A stretch of DNA of 64,000 nt from Dinoroseobacter sp034111085 (GCA_034111085.1 JAWUXZ010000017.1:1-64000); one strand, 5' to 3'; counted from the first letter of the stretch, positions 16,715 to 24,393 are shown. The notes: generated by a model from the letters alone, not told the origin. Program-made: numbers and translations.

Positions 16715-17308
16715 ATGACCCGCTCCTCCAATGTTCTTCGCATCGACAGCTCCGCGCGCACCGACGCTTCGGTCTCACGCAAGCTGGCCGATCAAATCAT
16801 CGACCGCGTGGCTGTGGCCAATGCTCAGATCAACAAACGTGACCTTGGCGACGGCCTGTCCGGCGTGTCTGGCGCTTGGCTTGCCGCCAATTTTACACCT
16901 GAGGCGGATCGCAGCGATGCCCAGCGCGAGACGTTGGCGCTGTCAGATACGCTGATTTCCGAAGTGATGGCCGCTGACACGCTGGTGATTTCGTTGCCGA
17001 TCTACAACTTCGGACTGCCCTCCAGCCTGAAAGCGTGGATCGACCAGATCGCGCGTGCAGGCATCACGTTCAAATACACCCCAGATGGTCCGGTTGGCCT
17101 GCTGGAGGGCAAACGCGCCTATATCGCCGTCGCCTCTGGCGGAACCGAGGTCGGTGGTCCGATTGATTTTGCCACGGGCTATCTGCGCCATGTGCTTGGC
17201 TTCGTTGGTATCACGGACGTGCAGATCGTCGCCTCAGACCGTTTGATGGTGGATGCAGATGCGTCTGCCGCCAAAGCCCAAGCAGCGCTCGACGCGCTGG
17301 CAGCCTAA
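16715..17308 (+). CDS. azoR: FMN-dependent NADH-azoreductase
   Basis: The ATG at 16715 gives 197 residues. The flavodoxin-like fold is shown by the N-terminal phosphate loop region VLRIDSSARTDASVSRKLAD, the ISLPIYNFGLPSSLKAWID block and FKYTPDGPVGLLEGK, all signatures of AzoR. The enzyme reduces azo compounds and quinones with NADH as a homodimer carrying FMN. It is followed 13 bases later by a DoxX family gene, a frequent pairing in quinone stress loci. The divergent LysR regulator may control it. Confidence 0.93.
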   Translation: MTRSSNVLRIDSSARTDASVSRKLADQIIDRVAVANAQINKRDLGDGLSGVSGAWLAANFTPEADRSDAQRETLALSDTLISEVMAADTLVISLPIYNFGLPSSLKAWIDQIARAGITFKYTPDGPVGLLEGKRAYIAVASGGTEVGGPIDFATGYLRHVLGFVGITDVQIVASDRLMVDADASAAKAQAALDALAA

Positions 17309-17321
17309 GGAAGAATGACAA

Positions 17322-17672
17322 ATGGATAATGCAAAGAAATACGGGCTGCTGGCCCTGAAAGCCCTCGCCGCACTCGCCTTTATCGGGGCAGGGTCCATGA
17401 AGCTGATCGGCAACCCGGACATGATCGCAGTGTTCGACGCGGTGGGCGCTGGCCAATGGTTCCGCTACGTGACTGGCCTGATTGAGGTTGGCGGCTCGAT
17501 CTTGCTGTTTGTGCCGGGAATGCAACTGATCGGGGCGGGCCTTCTGGGTGCGACTATGGTTGGCGCGATCCTTGCACACCTGTTCATCCTCGGGCCAAGT
17601 TTTGTGCCTGCCTTGGTGCTTTTGGTGATCGTTTCGATCATCGCGTATGCGCACCGTCCGGCCGCGAGCTAA
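17322..17672 (+). CDS. DoxX family membrane protein
   Basis: The 116-residue protein has four predicted membrane helices and the DoxX-type N-terminal pattern (LAALAFIGAGSMKLIGNPDM). Members are associated with redox or thiol stress and often accompany quinone reductases. The spacing to azoR suggests one operon. The exact biochemical role is not established for the family. Confidence 0.87.
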   Translation: MDNAKKYGLLALKALAALAFIGAGSMKLIGNPDMIAVFDAVGAGQWFRYVTGLIEVGGSILLFVPGMQLIGAGLLGATMVGAILAHLFILGPSFVPALVLLVIVSIIAYAHRPAAS

Positions 17673-17787
17673 GGAATTCGGATATTTTGGGAACAATGAA
17701 GGCGCGCGTTAGTCTTTCATAAACCAGCGCGCGCTAGATTACGGGTGCGGTACAGGCGGGGACGCCGATGACCGTGAACGATGAAGG

Positions 17788-17825
17788 CACCCTGTTTGCC
17801 GAGTGGCAGCAGGGTGTTTTTCGTT
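17788..17825 (+). terminator. Intrinsic terminator downstream of azoR-doxX
   Basis: The stem CACCCTG (17788-17794)/CAGGGTG (17810-17816) is extended by an inner TGCC/GGCA stem and followed by TTTTTCG. It ends the rightward azoR-doxX transcript or a short RNA starting between 17673 and 17788. That stretch holds no credible gene, only a GC-rich inverted repeat (GCGCGCG near 17702 and 17727). Confidence 0.75.
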
Positions 17826-17857
17826 GTTCTACAAACATCCAACTCCTACCCCTTGGC

Positions 17858-17886
17858 TTGACTCGAACGCCCCTTGCGCCTAAACG
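17858..17886 (+). promoter_or_regulatory. Promoter of ffh
   Basis: TTGACT (17858-17863) and TAAACG (17881-17886) are separated by 17 bases. The predicted transcription start near 17893 lies about 150 bases before the ffh ATG, leaving a long leader. Confidence 0.55.
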
Positions 17887-17892
17887 CGCGCC

Positions 17893-18043
17893 ATACCCCG
17901 GAGTGCCTAGCCCTCCGGTCCTTTGCTTCATGCAAGGATCGCCACCCGTCAGCGCGTTGCGCCCACGGGTGCTTTTCTGGTTTGGCGCATCGGCACTGCG
18001 CCCCCATATCAGGGGCATCCGAGATAACTGAAGGACGACGCGC
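17893..18043 (+). ncRNA. Structured ffh leader RNA with a terminator-like hairpin
   Basis: Four successive hairpins can be drawn. They are CCGGAG/CTCCGG (17898-17918), TCCTTTGC/GCAAGGA (17919-17938), CACCCGT/ACGGGTG with an inner GCGC stem (17943-17971) followed by CTTTTCTGGTTT, and GCCCC/GGGGC (18000-18016). The third resembles an intrinsic terminator, so the leader could act as an attenuator or release a small RNA of about 88 bases. It does not contain the GGAAGGAAGCAGCC-like loop of SRP RNA, so it is not 4.5S RNA. No protein-coding potential was found. Confidence 0.45.
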
Positions 18044-19555
18044 ATGTTTGAGAACCTGTCTGACCGCCTGTCTGGCGTCTTCGACCGGCTGACAAAGCAA
18101 GGTGCACTATCTGAGGCCGATGTTGAGACAGCCCTGCGCGAAGTGCGTGTTGCGTTGCTGGAAGCCGACGTCTCGCTGCCCGTCGCGCGCCAGTTCATCA
18201 AATCGGTGTCCAAGAAGGCCATGGGCCAAGCCGTCACCAAGTCGATCACCCCGGGCCAGCAGGTCGTCAAGATCGTCCATGACGAGTTGATCGCCACCCT
18301 GCGCGGCGAAGGTGATCCCGGAGCCCTGAAGATCGATAACCCGCCTGCCCCGATCCTGATGGTCGGTCTGCAAGGCTCGGGTAAAACCACCACGACCGCC
18401 AAACTTGCCCGCCGCTTGAAAGAGCGTGACGGCAAGCGCGTTCTGATGGCCTCGCTCGACACCAACCGCCCGGCCGCGATGGAACAGCTTGCGATACTCG
18501 GTGCACAGATCGGCGTAGACCCGCTGCCGATCGTCAAAGGTGAAGATCCCGTTGCGATCGCCAAGCGCGCCAAAACGCAAGCCAGCCTTGGCGGCTATGA
18601 CATCTATATCCTCGACACCGCAGGGCGCTTGCATATCGACGCCGAGTTGATTGCCCAAGCCGCCGCCGTGCGTGATGTCGCCAACCCGCGCGAGACATTG
18701 CTGGTTGTCGATGGTCTGACAGGTCAGGACGCGGTCAATGTCGCGCAAGAATTCGACGATAAGATCGGCGTTACAGGCGTTTGCCTGACGCGGATGGACG
18801 GCGACGGGCGCGGCGGTGCTGCACTGTCGATGCGCGCCATCACCGGCAAACCAATCCGCTTTGTGGGCGTAGGCGAAAAGCTCGACGCGCTGGAGACCTT
18901 CGAGCCTGAGCGCATCGCCGGTCGTATCCTCGGCATGGGCGATATCGTAGCGCTGGTTGAGCGGGCCCAAGAAACGCTGGAGGTCGAGCAGGCCGAACGC
19001 ATGATGAGACGCTACCAGAAGGGTCTGTTCAACATGAACGACCTGCGCGGACAGCTGGAACAGATGATCAAGATGGGCGGCGTTGAGGGCCTGATGGGCA
19101 TGATGCCCGGCATGGGCAAGATGAAGGGTCAGATGGATCAGGCCGGCCTTGATGACAAAGTGCTCAAGCACCAGATCGCCCTGATCAATTCGATGACCAA
19201 GAAAGAACGCGCCAATCCCGGCCTCCTGCAAGCGAGCCGCAAAAAGCGTATCGCTGCGGGCTCTGGCCTGGATGTCAGCGACCTGAACAAGCTTCTGAAG
19301 ATGCAGCGCCAGATGGGCGACATGATGAAGAAGATGGGCAAGGGCGGCAAACTCAAGCAGGCGATGGCAGCAATGGCAGGCAAGGGCATGCCCGGAATGC
19401 CCGGCGGCGGTGCTGGTGGCCTTGGCGGAATGGACCCGAAAGCGCTGGAGGCCGCCGCAAAGCAGATGAGTGCTGGCGGCGGCATGCCCGGCCTTGGAGG
19501 TATGGGCGGTCTTGGTGGCATGGGCGGGTTGTCTGGTCTGGGGAAGAAGAAATGA
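18044..19555 (+). CDS. ffh: Signal recognition particle protein Ffh
   Basis: The 503-residue GTPase has the N domain, then the G domain with P-loop GLQGSGKTTTTAK, DTAGR and TRMDGDGRGG, and the methionine-rich M domain. The M domain is followed by a glycine/methionine-rich tail (residues ~440-500) typical of alphaproteobacteria. It binds SRP RNA and signal sequences and delivers nascent chains to FtsY/SecY. The start of the next GNAT gene overlaps its stop by 4 bases. The long leader upstream suggests post-transcriptional control. Confidence 0.98.
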   Translation: MFENLSDRLSGVFDRLTKQGALSEADVETALREVRVALLEADVSLPVARQFIKSVSKKAMGQAVTKSITPGQQVVKIVHDELIATLRGEGDPGALKIDNPPAPILMVGLQGSGKTTTTAKLARRLKERDGKRVLMASLDTNRPAAMEQLAILGAQIGVDPLPIVKGEDPVAIAKRAKTQASLGGYDIYILDTAGRLHIDAELIAQAAAVRDVANPRETLLVVDGLTGQDAVNVAQEFDDKIGVTGVCLTRMDGDGRGGAALSMRAITGKPIRFVGVGEKLDALETFEPERIAGRILGMGDIVALVERAQETLEVEQAERMMRRYQKGLFNMNDLRGQLEQMIKMGGVEGLMGMMPGMGKMKGQMDQAGLDDKVLKHQIALINSMTKKERANPGLLQASRKKRIAAGSGLDVSDLNKLLKMQRQMGDMMKKMGKGGKLKQAMAAMAGKGMPGMPGGGAGGLGGMDPKALEAAAKQMSAGGGMPGLGGMGGLGGMGGLSGLGKKK

Positions 19556-20031
19556 GGTACCCCGTTCTGGAGACAGAAAACCTATTCCTGCGCAAACCCT
19601 TACCGCAGGACTTCCCGGCCCAAGCGCCCGGCGCATGCAACTGGTATGGCGTGACCCAAACGCTGGGTCATTGGGAAGCGCAAAGCTTCGGCCCGTTCGC
19701 GCTGATCTGCAAAGACACCGATCTATGCCTTGGCCTCGTCGGCCCGTGGAACCCAACCGATTGGCCCGAAGCCGAGCTTGTCTGGCAGCTTTGGGACGAG
19801 CGCACCAAGACCGAGATTGCCCGCGAGGCTATTGCAGCGGCCTACGGCTTTGCCCGCCGCACATTGGGCTGGAACGCCTGCGTCACCTATCTGGGCTTTG
19901 CCAACCGCACAGGAATCGCGCTGGCCGAAACACTGGGTGCGACCCGCGACCGCTTTGCCGACACGCCGGTTGGGCGCGATTGCCTCGTTTACCGTCACGG
20001 CACTCAGAACGGGGTGCCAAGAGCGGCATGA
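19552..20031 (+). CDS. GNAT family acetyltransferase, RimJ/RimL-like (short)
   Basis: The 159-residue protein has the N-terminal ETENLFLRKPLPQDF pattern and C-terminal ANRTGIALAETLGA block of RimJ/RimL-type GNATs. The middle of the fold is shorter than in the two GNATs downstream (173 and 200 residues), and the acetyl-CoA loop is poorly conserved. It overlaps ffh by 4 bases and starts a chain of coupled genes ending with chorismate mutase. Substrate unknown; RimJ/RimL relatives acetylate protein N-termini or small amines. Confidence 0.8.
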   Translation: MRYPVLETENLFLRKPLPQDFPAQAPGACNWYGVTQTLGHWEAQSFGPFALICKDTDLCLGLVGPWNPTDWPEAELVWQLWDERTKTEIAREAIAAAYGFARRTLGWNACVTYLGFANRTGIALAETLGATRDRFADTPVGRDCLVYRHGTQNGVPRAA

Positions 20032-20165
20032 TGCAACCTTGGTCCCTCCCTCTGGCTGGCGCATGCGCCGAGCAAGTCACGCGGCTGCACGATGTGTTGG
20101 CGCGACTGGAGACTGTGCGACTGGAGACGGCGTGCGCGCTTGGCGGGACAGGGGTTTACGTATGA
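20028..20165 (+). CDS. Small open reading frame in the GNAT chain (45 residues)
   Basis: The frame begins MMQPWSLPLAGA with ATG overlapping the preceding TGA, and its own stop overlaps the next ATG, so it fits the coupling pattern of the operon. It has no recognised domain. The segment LHDVLARLETVRLET could be the start of another decayed GNAT, or a genuine small protein. Evidence for translation is the overlap pattern only. Confidence 0.4.
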   Translation: MMQPWSLPLAGACAEQVTRLHDVLARLETVRLETACALGGTGVYV

Positions 20166-20305
20166 CACTCGCCCCCAATTTCGCCCCTAACCTGACCCTG
20201 ACCCTGACCACCGAACGAATGGGATGCGTGCGCGATGACACCGCTGCCCTGCCGTTTTCCGACAAACGCGATCTGGTATTCCGCCATCCCGAGGTGATCT
20301 CATGA
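20162..20305 (+). pseudogene. GNAT gene remnant with a large internal deletion
   Basis: The 47-codon frame joins a GNAT-like N-terminus (LTLTTER) directly to a GNAT-like C-terminus (ERMGCVRDD ... VFRHPEVIS). The C-terminal half aligns by eye with the ends of both downstream GNATs (AERLGAERKR..., AERLGCERDA...VYRHP). About 110-130 codons of the acetyltransferase core are missing. The TER/AER segments at both ends offer a short homology for the deletion. Start and stop still overlap the neighbours by 4 bases, so the coupling is intact even though the product cannot be an enzyme. Confidence 0.65.
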
Positions 20306-20823
20306 TCCGCATGACCATCCCCCGCTTGCAGTCTGAGCGCCTGACATTGCGCGCACCGGACCCTTCGGATTTTGACGCATTCGCTGCGTTCCGGGGCGGC
20401 GCGCGCTCGGTCTATGTCGGTGGTCCGTTTGACCGGATCGCGGCGTTCAACCAGTTCTGTGCGCTTTGGGGACATTGGGACATGCGCGGCTTTGGGCGTT
20501 GGATCGTGGCTGAAACTGCGACCGATACGCCTGTTGGTGTCGTCGGCTTGTTTCACCCCGAAGACTGGCCCGAGCCGGAATTGGCGTGGTCGATGTTTGA
20601 TGGATCTGAGGGCAAAGGCTACGCGTTTGAGGCCGCTCAGGCAGCACGCGACCATGCGTTTGGCGATCTGAACTGGGACCGCCTCGTCAGTTTCGTATCC
20701 TATAATAACATGCGCTCTATTGCGCTGGCCGAGCGTCTGGGCGCTGAGCGCAAGCGCGGCTTTACGCACCCAACATATGGCCAACTGCACTGCTACGAGC
20801 ATCCGAAGACGGGAGCTGTGTAA
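20302..20823 (+). CDS. GNAT family N-acetyltransferase, RimJ/RimL-like
   Basis: The 173-residue protein starts MIRMTIPRLQSERLTLRAP, the standard RimJ/RimL-type opening, and has the acetyl-CoA region around EGKGYAFEAAQAARDHAF and the C-terminal NNMRSIALAERLGA block. It is coupled by an ATGA overlap to the remnant upstream and by a shared base to the next GNAT. It probably arose by tandem duplication with its neighbour. Acceptor unknown. Confidence 0.92.
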   Translation: MIRMTIPRLQSERLTLRAPDPSDFDAFAAFRGGARSVYVGGPFDRIAAFNQFCALWGHWDMRGFGRWIVAETATDTPVGVVGLFHPEDWPEPELAWSMFDGSEGKGYAFEAAQAARDHAFGDLNWDRLVSFVSYNNMRSIALAERLGAERKRGFTHPTYGQLHCYEHPKTGAV

Positions 20824-21425
20824 TGGCACACCGCGACATTCCCGTGCTGGAGACCAAGCGCCTGAGCCTGCGCGGCCCTGCGCCCGAGGATTACCCTGAT
20901 TTCAAGGCAACCTTCGCATCCTACCGCTCGCGTTTTATGGGCGGTCCACTAAGCGCGTATGAGACATGGATGCTGTACGCAGCCGAAATCGGTCACTGGA
21001 AAATTCGCGGCTTTGGCATGTGGATGATCCATGACAAGGCCACGGACGAAGCACTCGGCATGGCTGGTGGTTGGCAGCCAGCGGGGTGGCCCGAGCGTGA
21101 GATTGCGTGGATCGTGTTTCCGGGCAATCACGGCAAAGGCTACGGGCTGGAGGCAACCGATGCGTGCCGCCGTTACCTTTATCAGCAAGGTTGGGACGGC
21201 GCGGTCAGCTACCTCGATCCCAAAGACCTCGATTCTGTACGTCTGGCCGAGCGTCTTGGCTGCGAGCGTGATGCGAACGCCAAAACAATCGATGACAATG
21301 ATAGCGTCTACCGCCACCCGGCCCCTGCGGCGCTTAAAAGCAGCCAACTGTCGGACGGCATCGCACTTGAGATCGCGCATTACGCCGATCCGAAATTCAC
21401 ACCGGAGGGTTGGGCGCTTGACTGA
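20823..21425 (+). CDS. GNAT family N-acetyltransferase, RimJ/RimL-like
   Basis: The 200-residue protein has the opening PVLETKRLSLRGPAPEDY, the acetyl-CoA loop NHGKGYGLEATDACRRYL and the C-terminal LDSVRLAERLGCER. It is a paralogue of the gene before it, with a longer C-terminal tail (APAALKSSQ...). Its 3' end overlaps the chorismate mutase TTG start by 8 bases. Acceptor unknown. Confidence 0.92.
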   Translation: MAHRDIPVLETKRLSLRGPAPEDYPDFKATFASYRSRFMGGPLSAYETWMLYAAEIGHWKIRGFGMWMIHDKATDEALGMAGGWQPAGWPEREIAWIVFPGNHGKGYGLEATDACRRYLYQQGWDGAVSYLDPKDLDSVRLAERLGCERDANAKTIDDNDSVYRHPAPAALKSSQLSDGIALEIAHYADPKFTPEGWALD

Positions 21426-21714
21426 TGATATAACACGCGCCGCCGAGATATTGGCCGAACACCGCGCCAGTATCGACCGCCTCGATGCAATCCTCGTCTA
21501 CACGTTGGGCGAGCGGTTCAAGCACACACAATCGGTGGGCAAGCTGAAGGCCGAACACGCCTTGCCGCCCTCTGATCCCGCACGAGAGGCCGCACAGATT
21601 TCGCGCCTCGAAGACCTTGCGAGCCGGGCCAATCTCGACCCGGAATTTGCCAAGAAATTCCTGAATTTCATTATTCAGGAAGTGATCCAACACCATAAGA
21701 AACATCAAGAATAG
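21418..21714 (+). CDS. Chorismate mutase, AroQ type
   Basis: No ATG fits; the TTG at 21418 has a GGAGGG 8 bases upstream and gives 98 residues beginning MTDDITRAAEILAEHRASI. The three-helix AroQ pattern is visible: HRASIDRLDAILVYTLGERF, then VGKLKAEHALPPSDPAREA, then the C-terminal helix FLNFIIQEVIQHH. It converts chorismate to prephenate for phenylalanine and tyrosine synthesis. It is the last gene of the coupled ffh-GNAT chain and lies 41 bases before rpsP. Confidence 0.9.
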   Translation: MTDDITRAAEILAEHRASIDRLDAILVYTLGERFKHTQSVGKLKAEHALPPSDPAREAAQISRLEDLASRANLDPEFAKKFLNFIIQEVIQHHKKHQE

Positions 21715-21755
21715 CAGGTAGATATGCCTGTCACGCCATCAAAGGAGAATACACC

Positions 21756-22133
21756 ATGTCTATGAAAATTCGTCTCGCCCGCGGCGGTTCCAAAAAGCGT
21801 CCCTTCTACCGGATCGTTGCCACAGACAGCCGTATGCCTCGCGACGGTCGCTTCATCGAGAAGCTCGGCACCTATAACCCGCTGCTGGCCAAAGACAGCG
21901 AAGAGCGCGTGACAATGAACGTTGAGCGTATTCAATACTGGCTCGGCCAAGGCGCACAGCCCACCGACCGTATCTCGCGCATGCTGGAAGCTGCTGGCGT
22001 TGTTGACAAAAAAGAGCGCAACAACCCCAAGAAAGGTGTTCCAGGCAAGAAAGCCACTGAGCGCGCAGAAGAGAAAGCCGCAAAAGCCGCAGCCGCTGCT
22101 GAGGCACCTGCTGAAGCCGCCGCAGAGGCATAA
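21756..22133 (+). CDS. rpsP: 30S ribosomal protein S16
   Basis: The 125-residue protein starts MSMKIRLARGGSKKRPFYRI, the S16 signature. After the conserved ~85-residue core it has a lysine/alanine/glutamate-rich tail, as is usual in alphaproteobacteria. AAAGGAG precedes the ATG. It begins the rpsP-rimM-trmD group. A small inverted repeat (GACCGTC/GACGGTC at 22143-22163) follows, before rimM. Confidence 0.97.
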   Translation: MSMKIRLARGGSKKRPFYRIVATDSRMPRDGRFIEKLGTYNPLLAKDSEERVTMNVERIQYWLGQGAQPTDRISRMLEAAGVVDKKERNNPKKGVPGKKATERAEEKAAKAAAAAEAPAEAAAEA

Positions 22134-22191
22134 GAATAGGGGGACCGTCCATGTGCGACGGTCTTAACCTTCAAAAAAGGCGGTGGGCCCG

Positions 22192-22710
22192 ATGACAGAC
22201 AATACAAATAGTGACCTTGTCTGTGTCGGGGCCATCGCCGGCTCGTTTGGCGTGCAGGGTGAGGTGCGGCTGAAAAGCTTTTGCGCCGAGCCTGCCGCGA
22301 TTGGCGATTACGCACCGCTGACCGACGAGGCGGGGCGCTCATTTGACGTGAGCATCACGCGCTCGATCAAAAACGGCTTGTCAGCGCGCTTGTCGGGCGT
22401 GACCTCAAAAGAGGCCGCAGATGCCCTTAAAGGCGTGCGGCTCTACGCCCCCCGCGCGCGCTTACCGGCACTGGATGATGACGAATATTACCACGCAGAT
22501 TTGCTGGGTCTGGCAGTGCTCGACACTGGCGGCACCAAGTTGGGATCAGTCAAAGCCGTACTGAACCACGGCGCGGGCGATCTGTTGGAAGTGAACTCCG
22601 GGCAGGGCGTTGTGCTGCTACCGTTCACACTCGCGGTCGTGCCCACCGTTGATCTGGCTGGACGACGCCTGATCGTCGATCCGCCCGAGGGGACGTTCGA
22701 CGATGACTAA
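22192..22710 (+). CDS. rimM: Ribosome maturation factor RimM
   Basis: From ATG 22192 the protein is 172 residues. The N-terminal RimM barrel has VGAIAGSFGVQGEVRLKSF, and the C-terminal PRC-barrel domain includes YYHADLLGLAV and the ending VDPPEG. It binds S19 and assists maturation of the 30S head. It overlaps the next gene by 8 bases. The usual rpsP-rimM-trmD order is kept apart from one inserted gene. Confidence 0.95.
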   Translation: MTDNTNSDLVCVGAIAGSFGVQGEVRLKSFCAEPAAIGDYAPLTDEAGRSFDVSITRSIKNGLSARLSGVTSKEAADALKGVRLYAPRARLPALDDDEYYHADLLGLAVLDTGGTKLGSVKAVLNHGAGDLLEVNSGQGVVLLPFTLAVVPTVDLAGRRLIVDPPEGTFDDD

Positions 22711-23533
22711 TCCAGCGCCCCGCCGCATTCTGGTCCATTCGGGTTTTCATAAGACCGGAACATCCAGCTTGCAGGGGTTTTTGGACATGCATTCCGAACC
22801 GCTGGCACCCTACTTCTATGCCTTTGGCCGCTTTCAGGCCCCGGCAATTGATGAAGCTGCGAAAACCTATGCCCAAAAGCGCTTTCCATGGCGGCTGGCG
22901 GCATTCCGGCGCGCAGTGCGGAATTATCTGTCGGGCGCGCCCTTGGACCGCAACATCGTGATCTCGATGGAATCGCTGTCGGGTTTGATGCCGGGGCATC
23001 GGTTGTTTGGAGGGGCGCGGGCCGAGGCCTATTCAGACACAGCAATTGCGATGGCGAAGGTTCTGGTGCGCGAACTGCGCCGCGCGTTCGGGGCCGATAT
23101 TGACATCGTGTTCTTATTTACGACCCGCCAACAAGAAGACTGGTTGCGGTCGGTGCATGGGCATTTGCTGCGCTCCATCCGGTTGACTGATGATTACGAG
23201 GCGTTCCGCACCCAGTTTATTGACCTTCCGACCCTGCCCGAACAAGCCGCCAAAATCGCAGCTTTGCTGGCCCCGATCCGGGTCGAGATCGCAGCGCTTG
23301 AGGCCTATACGCTGTGCAGGATTGGTCCCGCCCGCGCGGTGCTTGACCTGATGGATGTGCCCAAAGAGGTGCGCACAATGCTGGCCCCTGCCCCGCGCGC
23401 CAATATCGGCCAGCCGTTTGATTTGCGGACCACATTTCTGAAGCTGAACCGCGAGATCACCAACAAGGCGGCATTGAAGGCGCGCAAGAACGGCCTGCTG
23501 CGCGCCCATGCCAAGGAGGCCGCCCATGTCTGA
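22703..23533 (+). CDS. Sulfotransferase-like protein inserted between rimM and trmD
   Basis: The 276-residue protein begins with RRILVHSGFHKTGTSSLQGF, which matches the PAPS-binding loop of sulfotransferase-like P-loop proteins (K and T/S positions present). The second motif is less clear; VFLFTTRQQEDWLRS may correspond to the 3'-phosphate region. It overlaps rimM and trmD by 8 bases each, so it is part of the operon. Many Roseobacter genomes carry such proteins of unknown acceptor. Sulfotransferase activity is inferred. Confidence 0.75.
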   Translation: MTNPAPRRILVHSGFHKTGTSSLQGFLDMHSEPLAPYFYAFGRFQAPAIDEAAKTYAQKRFPWRLAAFRRAVRNYLSGAPLDRNIVISMESLSGLMPGHRLFGGARAEAYSDTAIAMAKVLVRELRRAFGADIDIVFLFTTRQQEDWLRSVHGHLLRSIRLTDDYEAFRTQFIDLPTLPEQAAKIAALLAPIRVEIAALEAYTLCRIGPARAVLDLMDVPKEVRTMLAPAPRANIGQPFDLRTTFLKLNREITNKAALKARKNGLLRAHAKEAAHV

Positions 23534-24362
23534 TGACGAAAGCCGGGTCAGACGCCCGCTGCCGACAAAATCTCATGGACGGCTCAGCATTGGGGCCAGC
23601 CTGAAACCGCGCGAGTTGGTGACCGAACGGCCCGTGCTGAAACGCGCCTGGACCGCCAAGATCATCACGCTGTTCCCGGACGCCTTCCCCGGTGTGCTGG
23701 GCGAAAGCCTGACGGGAAAGGCGCTGGAGCAGGGCCTGTGGCAGTTGCATCCCGTTGATCTGCGCGCATTCGGCAAAGGCAAGCACCGCGATGTTGATGA
23801 CACCCCGGCAGGTGGAGGGGCTGGCATGGTGATCCGCGCCGATGTGCTGGGCGAGGCGTTGGAGACAGCGCTGCCTAAGGATCGCGCACGCTGGCCTGTT
23901 GTGTATCTCAGCCCACGTGGCGCGCCATTTACGCAAGCCAAAGCAAAGGCTTGGGCCGAGGGCGACGGGATCACGATGATCTGCGGGCGCTTCGAGGGAA
24001 TCGATCAACGCGTGATCGACCACTATGATATTGAAGAGGTCAGCCTTGGCGATTTCGTCCTGACCGGCGGTGAGATTGCCGCCCAAGCCATGCTGGATGC
24101 GACCGTGCGCCTGCGCCCTGAAGTGCTTGGAAACGCAGCCTCGACTGAAGAAGAGAGCTTCTCAAACGGGTTGCTGGAGCACCCGCAATATACGCGACCG
24201 GCTGAGTGGAAAGGCCATGGGATCCCCGAGGTTCTGACCTCAGGCCATCATGGCAAGATTGCGCAGTGGCGCCACGACGAAGCCGAGCAGTTGACGCAAG
24301 CGCGCCGCGCCGACCTTTGGGACGCGTATTTGTCAGCAAAAGAAGGGAAAGAGTCCTCTTGA
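23526..24362 (+). CDS. trmD: tRNA (guanine(37)-N1)-methyltransferase TrmD
   Basis: The protein is 278 residues from ATG 23526. The typical TrmD body starts at about residue 42 with WTAKIITLFPDAFPG. The trefoil-knot SAM site is visible as YLSPRGAPF, ICGRFEGIDQRVID and GDFVLTGGE. About 40 extra N-terminal residues (basic, low complexity) precede the core, perhaps a real extension or a mis-set start. It methylates G37 of tRNAs with G36G37 to prevent frameshifting. The rplS promoter overlaps its stop codon. Confidence 0.95.
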   Translation: MSDDESRVRRPLPTKSHGRLSIGASLKPRELVTERPVLKRAWTAKIITLFPDAFPGVLGESLTGKALEQGLWQLHPVDLRAFGKGKHRDVDDTPAGGGAGMVIRADVLGEALETALPKDRARWPVVYLSPRGAPFTQAKAKAWAEGDGITMICGRFEGIDQRVIDHYDIEEVSLGDFVLTGGEIAAQAMLDATVRLRPEVLGNAASTEEESFSNGLLEHPQYTRPAEWKGHGIPEVLTSGHHGKIAQWRHDEAEQLTQARRADLWDAYLSAKEGKESS

Positions 24363-24387
24363 TCGGCCCCTCATACCCCCCTATACA
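24359..24387 (+). promoter_or_regulatory. Promoter of rplS-rpmE
   Basis: TTGATC (24359-24364) and TATACA (24382-24387) are 17 bases apart, the first element lying on the trmD stop codon. The predicted start near 24394 leaves a leader of ~238 bases before rplS. Confidence 0.55.
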
Positions 24388-24393
24388 CCGCGA

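Noticed and set aside
17768..18031. 87-codon frame before ffh
   Set aside because: It spans the terminator, the ffh promoter and leader hairpins; its Pro/Leu-rich translation is not protein-like.
17673..18043. SRP (4.5S) RNA gene next to ffh
   Set aside because: The conserved GGAAGGAAGCAGCC-like loop region is not found on either strand.
18107..19756. Open frame of 549 codons on the minus strand
   Set aside because: It is entirely antisense to ffh and rich in His, Gln and Leu as expected for a mirror frame of a high-GC gene.
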